A stretch of DNA of 64,000 nt from Anopheles merus. Lineage: Eukaryota; Arthropoda; Insecta; Diptera; Culicidae. Shown here piece by piece: positions 48,064 to 59,300 of this stretch. The notes below the pieces were generated by a model. That model saw only the letters and a list, made by a program, of their open reading frames with translations. It ran no database searches and was not told where the DNA came from. The position numbers were made by a program, and so were the translations under genes. Positions within the stretch are counted from its first letter, which is position 1. Each line of letters begins with the position of its first letter. The stretch is taken from the NCBI RefSeq assembly GCF_017562075.2, contig NC_054081.1, forward strand, positions 4,333,468 to 4,397,467. Reading direction: 5' to 3'.

Positions 48064-50313
48064 AGGCGCGGTGCGCGGTTGTCTTCTTTTGCGCATTCTG
48101 TTGGCAGGATCGATGCGCAACAGCGAGATCTTTTTCTCCCCATTATCTCTTATATGCGTGTGTGTGTTTTCTGGACGTAATGGAAGCTCCAGGCCATGCC
48201 GTACGATCACGCCACGACCGGGACCTGGTGACGATTTTTTGTAGAAGTGGCAGATCAGGTACCGTCTTCAACTTGGAGGTAGCAGTGTGCCTGCTTACTG
48301 ATCGGCATCAGAACTTTACGTCAGATCTTATTGTTAGTAGTGGAAAGCTGTTATACAACGGGATTGGAAGACTCTGTGTGACGTAGAAGCGTCGTAGCTT
48401 CATAATAACAAAAAGCTTCTCATCCATATTCGACCCAAGGAGAAGATGATTCGTTTTGGGGCGCAGCAAATTGCACCGTATCACTGGCAATAAATATTAT
48501 GTAGCCAGAGCAGTCAGATGGCAGCTAAAGCGAGCCCCCGCGTATAATCAGTTTCATTAAAAAGAAAAATAAAGTCCAAGACAAGCAGGAACTGCTGGGG
48601 ATCCTATAATTGCACTCCGAAAATACTGTACGCGATAACGAGTCTTAGGGTGCTCTAGGTGCTCCAAAAATACTCTGTGACGCACGGCAACGCAACTAAA
48701 AATAGAGATATTTGGCTGTTGTTATGGCAGTGAATTATTAAGTATATTATGGTTCACGTGTACAAAAATAAAAGTAACTAAATAAAACACACATGAATGA
48801 TGAAAAGCAGGGTGCAGAGTAGCATTGTATGTATTATTTATTCAGATATTTCTTCATTTATTTGTCCTAACCTAATTTCGAGTCACCTATTAATTATTGG
48901 AAACAGGGTCAAAGATATAATGCTTCAAATTCCATAACTCTGGTTCAGTTAGTATACTCCATGGAGATTTGTAGTATACTTCATGGACTTGATTAGAATT
49001 ATTCCAAAGCCTTTTCCAATTTGGCCTGTATCTGATGTTGTCCCTATTGTGATTTTGGAACTGAAACCAAAAAAGGCGCTGAAATCTCAAAGCTGGGGAT
49101 ATCCTGGGAAATGATGAAAAACGTTTCCCAGATCTGGAATGTTTCCCTTTGACCTTTAACATTTCTGAAATAGATCATGACCCTGGTCTAGTGCTGGATC
49201 TCTATACTAGTTCTGAATACTTTTATTATCTTACCCATTTTTTTAAAGTAGGAGTTACCAAGATATATCTATTCTCGGACTGATACCCAATCTTTGAACT
49301 GTTTCTGAACCCGTTGCCTACTTAAGAACTGATCTTGATTTTAGTATACCGCTATACTTCCTATACCGCTTCTTTAATAGATTTCTAACTATTTTATTCC
49401 GGCCCAGAAACTAATATTGTTCTTAGCACTTATTCAGGACCTGATGTTATTCCTGTAACCTATTCCGAATCCCTCCTGGTACAGGTACGAGTACCAATTG
49501 TAGAACTATAACGATATAGAAACTGACATAAAACATGTATCGGTTCCGGAATCGTTATTGAACATATGTTACTTTAGGAACTGATTTGAAACTCCACTAT
49601 CTTTTCATATTCCAGAAACTGTGAATGTTCCTACCCTCGAATCTGTCTCGATTCCATCCCAGTACAGGTACGAGTAGTAGATTTCGAACAGAAACTGTAG
49701 CGATATATACACCGGTACAAAACGTGTACCGGTTCCGGAACATGTACCGAACCTGTCGAACCCTTTCCGAATCCGGTACAGGTACGAGTACAAATATTGG
49801 CATAGGAACTGTAAACATAGAGAAACTGATACAAAACTTGTACCAGTTCCGGAACTAGTACCAAAACCGATTTGATGCCGGGAACTAATTCTGCACGGTA
49901 CTGTATTATCGCTGTTCAGGGACCGGTTGTGTTCTTGTCTTTGAATCTACAATAGTACCGTACCTATCCTACTCTAGTTACTGAACCCGAACCTGCTTCC
50001 GAAGCGAATGTGAATGTCAGCAAATAACGTCAAAGCGCAACAGCAGATCTTGTTTGCATTTCGTCTACAAACGCACCCGCAGCAAAACGTAAACACAACA
50101 AACGCCCGTACGTCAAAACAAACCACCTTGCCCGTTGAGCTGTCAAAAGTGCGCTGCATCGTCGGCCCGAGCCGTGCTTGCGGATTGCTTTGGCGAAGGT
50201 TCGCGTACATTTATCGTAAACAGTGGCCACGTAGCCGTTTTGGGTTTCTAATTTCTGTTCCAAATGCCATTTTAGCCCGTACGACAAACTCACACACACA
50301 CACACACACCACC
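48064..50313. other. Intergenic region between divergent allantoinase and HtrA2
   Basis: AT-rich, no coding sequence recognised. From about 49200 to 49980 it consists of degenerate related units (ACTGATAC, GGTTCCGGAAC, GGTACAGGTACGAG). Confidence 0.6.
49478..49890. repeat. Degenerate tandem repeat with GTACAGGTACGAGTA units
   Basis: The motif GTACAGGTACGAGTA recurs at about 49479, 49662 and 49776, each followed by AGAAACTG and a CGGTTCCGGAA-like box. Unit lengths differ (about 182 and 115 bp). Confidence 0.7.
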
Positions 50314-51695
50314 ATGCACTGTGCCTTGAGACGACCCGCCCTCTTTCTCCAGCGCCGGCTGCTGGCGGTAGTGCAGCTGGCACCCCACAGCAACCTCCGC
50401 GCGGTCGGCGGAACGGGACAACACAGGCGCAGTGATGGTTCCGGCGAGCAAGGTGACTCCTGGACCGCGCAGAAGGTTGGCCTCACCGCAACGCTCGCGC
50501 TGGCCGGCATGTTCGGGCTGCTCGCCTACAACACCCGGCCCGACCAGAGCAAACGGAAAGCTACCGGCCGGCCAGCGTTCGGTTTCCTCCCCACCGTCAG
50601 TGCGAAAACGAGCGCGGCCGCGGGCAACCGGCAGCAGTACAACTTCATTGCGGACGCGGTGGAAATATCCGCGCCCGCCGTCGTGTTCATCGAGATCCGG
50701 GACCGGCAGCGGGTGGACTTTTTCACTCGCGAGCCGGTGACGGTGTCGAACGGGTCCGGCTTCATCATCGAGCGGGACGGGCTGATCCTCACGAACGCGC
50801 ACGTGGTGGTGAGCAAACCGCACACGCTGGTCACGGTGCGGCTCACGGACGGGCGCACCTTTCCCGGGCAGGTCGAGCACGTCGACCCGACGTCCGATCT
50901 GGCGACGGTGCGCATACGGTGCGACAATCTGCCCACGCTCCGGCTCGGCAGCTCGGCCGATCTGCGGCCCGGCGAGTGGGTGGTCGCGCTTGGCAGTCCG
51001 CTCGCGCTGAACAACACGGTGACGGCGGGTGTGGTCAGCTCGACTCAGCGTGCCTCCCAGGAGCTGGGGCTGCGCGGTAAGGACATCAACTACATCCAGA
51101 CGGACGCGGCGATCACGTTCGGCAACTCGGGCGGCCCGCTGGTCAACCTGGACGGGGAGGCGATCGGCATCAACAGCATGAAGGTGACGTCCGGCATCAG
51201 CTTTGCCATCCCGATCGATCACGCGAAAGCGTTCCTGCGCAAGATCCATGAAACGGCGGGGGCGGCCGGCGGCCGGCGGCTGTCGAGCGGTGCGCCCAGC
51301 TACCGGCGCTACATCGGCATCACGATGCTGAGCCTGACGCCGGACATACTGCACGAGCTGCAGCAGCGCAACCACAACTTTCCACCGACCGTGCGGGGCG
51401 GCGTGCTGGTGTGGAAGGTCATCCAAGGATCGCCGGCGCACAGGTAGCTAGCCACGAGTCCGGGACCGTAGAGAACGATACGGAAATTTTCAACTGTCTT
51501 TTTTTTTCATTTCTTCTCCCCAGCGGTGGCCTTCAGCCGGGCGATATTATAACGCACATCAACGGGAAGGAGATAAACAGTTCCGGCGACGTGTACGAGC
51601 TGCTGGCGGCGCAGGAGAAAAAGCTCGCCATCACGATCTATCGCGGGCAGCAGCCGGCCACCGTGCACGTTTTTCCCGAGGACACGACCGCGTAG
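50314..51695 (+). CDS. HtrA2: HtrA2/Omi mitochondrial serine protease
   Basis: Trimeric protease of the mitochondrial intermembrane space; in quality control it degrades damaged proteins and on release can relieve IAP inhibition of caspases. Two coding exons, 50314-51443 and 51524-51695, joined at CAG/GTAGCT and CCCCAG, give 433 residues. The start codon follows ACCACC. The N-terminus is arginine-rich (mitochondrial targeting), with a membrane segment at about residues 55-72 (VGLTATLALAGMFGLLAY). The catalytic triad is His 163 (LTNAHVV), Asp 195 (TSDLATVR) and Ser 272 (FGNSGGPLV). A PDZ domain begins about residue 320 and is split by the intron at SPAHSGGLQPGD. The sequence is very close to Drosophila HtrA2 throughout the protease domain. 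SAKTS at 96-100 aligns by position with a known Drosophila processing site and might give an IAP-binding end; that is conjecture. Confidence 0.96.
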
Positions 51696-51777
51696 ACTTT
51701 CGCGACTTTACTTTAAATTTTACTTAAAACTTTTAATAGAAGCATCAGAATGCATGTTTTGCAATGAGCCGCAAGGC

Positions 51778-52515
51778 CAGTGCTGCGAAATGTCACTGTC
51801 AATGTCATGAAAAAATCTGACTGAAACAAAATCCATGACAGCGCCACGTACTCAATTGTGATCAGAGGTGATACTCAAAATGATCGGTGCGATCAATGTA
51901 TGCTTCGTGACATTTTTGCGACACAACGCTTGGTCAGTCACTATGTCATGACTTTTTTTTTGCTGTGATCAGTTAAGCTCACTGACACAGTTGTGACAAA
52001 TTCCGGCTGAATCAAAATCTTGTCAGCGTCACGAGCTCTACTGTGATGATCAGAGGTGAGACTCAAACAGATGGTGCGACCATCACATGCTTGGTGACAT
52101 TGTGTGCAACCAACTCTTGGTCAGTCACTTGGTCGCGACATTTTCAGTCGGTGATCATCGCGATGGTCATGGGAGATATTCGGTGCAATTGATCATGTTT
52201 TCTCGATCTGTTTGACCCGACGGACCTTCAAACCAGACAGAGCGAAAAAGCATGCCCATTTTGCTGGATGGGACCACACGTCAAGTATATTCCAAGAATG
52301 TCATGATAAGATATCATGACATCACCGACAGAAAATGTCATGACCAAGTGAGTGACCAACAGTTGAGTGCTACAAAAAGTGTCACCAAGCATGTGATTGG
52401 TTCATCAACTGTATGAGTCTCACCCCTGATCATCTCAGTTGTGTACGTGAGCTGATTTGAGCTTCTTTTCAGCCATGACTGTTGCTGACTGAAACAGTGG
52501 CATTTCGCAGCAGTG
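51778..52515. mobile_element. Three-module TIR element (MITE-like)
   Basis: 738 bp with terminal inverted repeats: CAGTGCTGCGAAATGTCACTG at the left and, as reverse complement of the right end, CACTGCTGCGAAATGCCACTG. The interior holds three related modules of about 180-210 bp, two direct (about 51778-51953 and 51960-52170) and one inverted (about 52300-52515), each with GATCAGAGGTGA and a CTTGGTGACA/TTGGTCAGTCAC stretch. CAGTG-type ends recall hAT elements, but a clean 8-bp target duplication is not visible. No protein is encoded. Confidence 0.75.
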
Positions 52516-53190
52516 TTCACAGCCAGAAAAAAGTCATGATTATGCTTGTGACGACATTAAGCTTAGCTTGTGTGTCAGAGTGTCACGGTTGACTCAAGCA
52601 CTCGCATGTCGTGTACGGCATGCCATGACGCACTTTCGTTGAGTATCATCAATGAGCGTTAAGCTACCAAGGATATGTTCATTGTTTTCGTTGTTGAATA
52701 TCCCGTGATGATTATGACATTTTGCAGCCCTGCGCAAGATATGCTGACTTCGATTAGTGAGATTAGTGCGAGTAAGAGAACGACATTTGCGAATGTACGT
52801 AGACGCTATTTATTTTGCCTCACATACAAAAAAAGAAAGAAGGAAAACAATTCTACCTCTACAAAACACACACTCACTGGGGAATCTATGTGTACCATGT
52901 GTATATATATTTATATTTTTTTTTTCATCCGGATGTTGGCTTGGCGTGACCGGGCTATATAGCTATAGAAAGCGCATGAAGGCGCAGCACGTGCAGGACA
53001 ACAAATACTAAACAGCTTTTCCCACTGGAAGGAGCCGGATGGAGAAGGGAAGGTCAACACAGATTGGAATCATGTCCACAGCAGGGGAGAATACTTGGGG
53101 GGGAGCAGCAGCATAGGGAACAGTAACTAGTTTTTTTGTTGTTGTTGCAATTTTCTACACTCAACTGGAACTTCGGTGTAGCGCGCGGAT
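52516..53190. other. Intergenic between convergent HtrA2 and NAGK
   Basis: AT-rich; no gene seen. A minus-strand AATAAA at 52809-52814 could be a distal polyadenylation signal for NAGK. Confidence 0.5.
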
Positions 53191-53195
53191 GCCTC

Positions 53196-53201
53196 TTTAA
53201 T
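53196..53201 (-). terminator. Candidate polyadenylation signal of NAGK
   Basis: ATTAAA on the minus strand, about 150 bases past the NAGK stop codon; this is the common variant of AATAAA. Confidence 0.35.
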
Positions 53202-53347
53202 CAGGTCACACGTTTCCTTCCTTCACAAAAACGCATCCTCCTGTCCTTGTTTTTTTATCACACACACGCTGAATCTCAATCGGTTTTTGCTGTACTAAAT
53301 GGAAGTAGAGGGCGCAGGGGCCCCGGGTTTAGCCTGCACGCCCCCCC

Positions 53348-56300
53348 CTAGCATCGGCCGTTCGTGTCGTGACCGGCCGTCCCGTTGCTGCCGTTCGCCT
53401 GCCCGACCCGGTACGTGTAGAACACGTCGTAGTTGCCGGTGTAGTCGCGGGGCAGGGCCAGCTTGTACGTGTCCGCCGCGAGGTAGGCCGCCCCGAGCGC
53501 CATCGTCGTGGTCAGCCGGAGCAGGCGCAGATCGTGCGGGAAGTGCTGCCGGTCCAGCTCGGCGACGAAGCCGTCCCGCAGCAGCTCCCAGCTCAGCCAG
53601 ACCGAGCCGACGCACACGATGTCGAGCAGGCTGGTGCCGGCCGTGCCCGGGCGCAACAGGTCCGGCGCTATCTTGTCGCGCAGCGCGCACACCGACCGGG
53701 CGAGCGACTGGCCGGCCTCGCCGAACAGCTTCCGGCAGAGCGGGTCGCGCTCGTCCTGCGCGGCGCGGGCCAGCTTCGCGCACAGGCCCGCGTACGCCGT
53801 CTTGCAGAACCGGCCGTAGCTGTGGTCGAGCAGGTCGTGCAGCGTCCGCACGCCAAAGTGCTCCTGGATCAGCTGCCAGACGCGCTCGACCGGGTGCTTG
53901 GAGCGGTTCAGGTTGTCCCGATCGTCAAACACCGTCTTGATGGCGTTCCGGGCGATCCACCAGGCTGCAAGCGAAGAAAAAAGCCACCATTCAGTGTGAG
54001 ACTTGGACCGTGCACGCCGCCCAGCCGGACCTTACTTACCACCACCCTCGTCGCCGATCATGTGGCCCCAGCCGCCGCAACCGTGCGTACTGCCGTCCGG
54101 GTTGCGCAGCAGCGTGTTCGAGCCGGTGCCGGCAATGATCACCATGCCGCCCAGGCGCGACACCGCCTGAATGCTGCCGACGGTATCGCTGGCCACCACG
54201 TACCGCTCCGCCACGGTCGGGTAGTGCGTGTGCAGGTACGCTTCCAGCTCGCGGTTCGTCTCCTCCGCCTCGGCCCCGCTCAGACAGAGGCCGACCGCGG
54301 TCAGCTGCTGGTCGGCGGGCAGGTTCGCCTCCGCCTTGGCGGCCCGCGCCATCGCATCGATCCGCTCGGCCACGCCCGGTATGCCCACCGCCCAGTGGTT
54401 CGTGCTCGGGCCCTTCGCCCGCCCCACTATCTGGCCCGCCTCATCGCAGATGACGAGGGTGGAGTGTGTCGCACCGCTGCAAGAGAGAAGTTGAGGGTCA
54501 GAAATTAGTGAGATTTTTGTGGCAGGCGAACGTTCGCTTCTTTTGTGTCAAATGGTTCTTGTTCGCGAATTTCAAAATCAGCGAACGGCGTAGAAGACTG
54601 TGTTACTTCACGAAGCATATTAATCATCTATTAAGAGTCATTTCCAGGGTATTCCGAGTCAATTTCCATTGTTTACAATATTTTTCATTGCTTGCAATAT
54701 GTTTTTCAACAGCTGTCAATTGTTGTATTTGCATCACAATTATGTGTCAGTTCTTCCACATGATTTTCAACACGTCTCAAGCTGGATTGAGCTTGATAGG
54801 TCTTTGTGGTGTGTTGAAAATCATGTTTAAGAGCTGAAATTTTATTATGACACAAACACACCATTTGTCAGCTGTTGAAAATCATCTTGAAAGCGATGAA
54901 TAATGATGGGCAAATTCGAAACTGACTTGGAATACCTTTTATTTGAGCCTTTCGTGTGAGTTTTGACTCATGATTCATGAAACGTAAATAAATAGCTATT
55001 TGGGTGATTCTTTTAAGTTGTATGAATGTTACACTGTTGAATTCAAATGCACTTAGACTCACTGGTCTAGTGGTAGAAGTTCCAGCAATACCGCGGTAGA
55101 ACGTAGTACGCTTCTTGGTTGGCCTGAACAAAAAAACACTTCCTAGACATAAACTTTTGAAAGTCCGTTTTTCAATTTGATTTTGCTGCGGAGGTTACAA
55201 ACTGTTTCCTGATATGTGATCCTGATCATCATTTGGAAGAAGCTGTGGGAGCTACCAGAAAATGACTTGCCCCAAACAATGAAATTTGTCAATTCTAGGA
55301 TAAATTAAAGGACAAACTAATATAATCGAATCAAAATAATCAAAAAATTCATAATTATTTATGGGACAAAGAAATAGTGAACTACAACTATCATCCAAGC
55401 TATAAGTATAATGATGAATTTTTTTGTAGAAATACATCTGCGGCCAATGATTTCACTTTTCACACAAATTATAAGGAGCTTTTCGTATATCGAGTGAGGC
55501 ACTGGACAGGATTAAACTCGTTTTGCGAGGCTGGACGCTATACATACAAGAATGCTGATTAAAGTTCTTTCCGCTAGACGTTGCAGATCAGACTCTGTTC
55601 TACCTTTAAGATTTATTTTACTAGGATGACTTAAACATCGTGCAACGAGGCTTGATAACGTGACAATCTTCAGTTGCAATGTCATAACCCATCGTAAGCA
55701 TAACATAGATACTCAAACAACATCTATATCAGACACAATAGGACTTGAATCTATTCCTTGAATAGATAGAATAGGACTTGAATCTAGCCTACATTCTTAA
55801 CAAAAATCATACTATTCTTGGTTTTTTTTTATTAGCCATAATCCTGCGGCCTCCAAAAGCCTGTTTCAAGTAGCTCAGCAATACAAGTGATTTGATAGTT
55901 TTTGCGGAATTCAATGTTTGTATATGTCCAGCGAGGTTCAGGTTATCCATACCTGTGTTGGACCGAAAAGATCGTGAAGATCTTTATGCCTCGAAGAATG
56001 AGAAGAAGATACTTTGAATTATTCGACGATCTCACCAGTTTCACTAAATCTCCTCATGCAGGAATAGGACCTCATGAAGAGTTTTGTAGAGCAACGAATC
56101 TTCAAATATTCTTTTGGTGTTCGCAAATCAATCCAGGTGAATAAAAAAGGAACTTCCAATGGTTCATCTACAAACTTCTCAAGATTCGTTAAGCCAGTGA
56201 ACTCAATTTGGTAGCTTATGTACTTTGTAAGAATTATTTTTATTATATAGCAAGGCATCTTTGAATATGCATGATTTTTTTTTTACAACTTTCGAACGAT

Positions 56301-59300
56301 ACTAGTGATTCAAAAACGGATCATTTGATGTACTTCTGACTAACATCTGACCTTTATCAAACATTACAACCAGAGAGAAAAAAGAGCGGTATTCGGCCCG
56401 AGGAATATAGCGATGCTCGCATCTGAAACAAGACCTCACGGACCAAGCACGTGGCCAATCTGGCACGTGACATTGTGGGTGTTTTATGGCGCAAACTGGG
56501 TGCTTCCCCGACAAGCAGATTACCCGCAGTGAGCGCATGAGTTGTGTGAAGCATGGAGTTGAGGAACGACTTTAGAATCGCCCCTTCCGGAAGGCATTGC
56601 ACACACGACCGATATTCGGAATCCGCTAGCGTGAGTTTCTACCTTCTGCTGTTGGACGATTGAACACGTTGAAAACAACGCTTCATTCGGGGCGCGTTGC
56701 CAACCGGCTGATAAAATGCGGCCGACAGCCGAATAAGCGATGTTTTGAACGATCGCGTCACCAAAGCTAACCAATTCTTCCATTATCTTGCCTCGCTCGC
56801 ATCTACAGCACAATCGCGCACGCATCAGCCGACTCGGCGGATTAAACCTGCCATGCTTGGTATTCGCGCACGCACCGCGCACATGTGCTCGAGACCGGGT
56901 TGCCCGCCAATCAGCAGCCCATTGTAGCCCAAACCGTCCCAACGTCACATTGGACTGATGGTATGATCAATTCGAGAAGATTTGTGCGCGCACGGGTGTG
57001 TCTGTGTGGAGGTAAGGAGTGGCGAAAAGTCAATTATCAAAACAAGTTGCTGCATTGTCGACCAGGAAACTGCGCGCGCTGATGTAATCATGGCCGCCGC
57101 TGGGTTCGTCGCGTGGGTTTCGGCGCTCGTTCTGGCGGGCGGGAACAGTTATCGCCAGCGTCAGATCTTTGGAGAACGAATTTCTCCCACCAGCGACCAC
57201 CTGCCTCGGTCGGTCGGCAAATCCCGTTATCGTGCGACGCTGGGCGGGCACACCTTATCTGAAGTGGCCAGTATGGCCCGGTATCGCTGTTTTCGGTGCG
57301 ATTATTCACAGCACACCCCGAAGGGCTTAGAGTTCGGTGCACGGTGGGCAACACTTTTTGCAACTACTACCCCATCATCGTGATTTATGGCACATAAATC
57401 ATTTTTGTACGAGCAACGGAAGTTCTGAAGTGCATCAACTCTACCGTCCGGCAACGGGCGGCTCTTAAGGACTGTAGTGCGGCATGCATGTAACAGCGTG
57501 ATTAAATGTATATCTTAGATATATTGGAGGCAGAGTAAGCCGAACTACCAATCGACCAAATAGGGGTACCAAATTGATTTTGCCTTATCGCACTACTTTG
57601 GAGATACTGCACGCACTTTGGGGATACTTCAAGTGCTTTGTTTTGAAAGGCTGCTTTCGAGTGTTTGCACACACCCCCCTGTTCGGTGCAATTAAAATCC
57701 ACCCGGAATCGATTCTCGGGTAATCCGAATTGGCGGGGGCCCGTGGGTCGGGTGTGTCAAGGTTAGTGTGTCAGTAATGCGGCTGCTAAAACGTGACTCC
57801 CCTCTATATCCGATGGAAGTGATTCGCAAACGGCAGGGTTTGGTAAACTGTTGAAATGTGTGTGCCAAATTGGAGACATTTTATTAAACATACTAAGTCA
57901 TTTTCTGTAAGATTATTCACCACTTGCCGGCAAGAAAATTCCACCTTTCATATTAAGCTCAGAATTGTGAGTCTATAGCTCAATGGCATAATATTTCCAT
58001 ACCTGTTTCCTTACATCCTCGGGCCTTAGCAGTTATCTTCTTTGCTCTGAGAAACAACAATAGTAGGTTTAGGAGAGTTTGAGATCTTCGCTGGCCTTTC
58101 TACTATTTAATGCTCTTCTGCTTCGTAATCATCGAACTCAGGATCTTCGTAATGGAACTCAGATGCGATGTTCTATTCCATAGATGCGGTGGCCGTTTTT
58201 ATCTGATTGAATTTTGTGTTGGGGATGTATCTAGTTCAGATTCAAATGATGCAATGAATCTGAGTCTTAATATGGAAAGATTAAAAGAATTTGAGCTTTT
58301 TCTTCTTCTTGGCCTAACGACCTACTCGTTCGTGTCGGCCTGTACAAGATTTCGAGATTATTCTGAAGTAACACGCACCAGTTCTTGCTACAAGGTGCAC
58401 GGTCCAGGCTTGCACCCAAAGCTGGAACTCAAAGTCGTGCGAGTTGAAAACTGTATCACAGGACCAACCCAAATTCTGTTATCTGAAAAATCGAAATTCT
58501 CTGAAAATTCATGAATCTCCAAAGATTCATGTATCTTTGTAGATTTAGATATCTTTGTGGAATCATCTTTGGATAACTGATTCGATTCGAGAGTCACTCA
58601 TCGTTGAAGATTCATATGAAGGAATTTCAACGAAAGATTAATGAAGCACAACAATAATTGTATTCTGGAATACTTGGATCTGGGAGGTATGAACATGTCT
58701 GCCTGATCGCATTATACCAAAAATAAAACAAAGTGAAGATTTGTTCCAATTTCGATATCAGAATCTCGTTTGAGATTCCAATCTGAAGAATTATCATCTT
58801 CCTGCCACACTCCATGTCCAGCCAATCAACCCTCCAGTTTGTCGACCCCTGACTGTAATCCTGGGATATGTATAGACACTGCACAGGAACCATAGGGGAG
58901 ACACGATAAACAGCGGATAAGCAATCTGCTCCATGTGAGATAAAAACAGAAAATGTCGTTACATTTTTTTTTTGTTCCCTCACAAGAGCGACTAATGCGC
59001 ATACAATTCGTACAAGGGAAGGGTACATCTAATCTAACCCAGTGACGTCTCGCCTCGACTAGCGGGTAAACTTGGCAGTGAACTTAGGCAGACGCTTCAC
59101 GCTTCTCGCTCGCATCCTCCACCGGTTAGGGCAAGGTCTGGGGCGAGTGAGACGTACCCCCTATTCCCCGGCCCCAGGGCTGGACTGATAACAGGGCGCC
59201 CTGCAGAGCCCAAGGGCCAAGAGCGCTACAAAACTCTAAACAGCAAACAGTGGCTGCCAGAGATGACAAACACGGTGGCAATAAAACGGCCCCGCTGATG

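Noticed and set aside
50290..51441. 383-residue minus-strand open frame
   Set aside because: Antisense to HtrA2 exon 1, a GC-skew artefact.
53369..54508. 379-residue plus-strand open frame
   Set aside because: Antisense to NAGK exons 2-3 and their intron.
54870..54900. Bantam-like string AATCATCTTGAAAGCGATGA
   Set aside because: Several mismatches to the miRNA and no matching hairpin arm at the right place.
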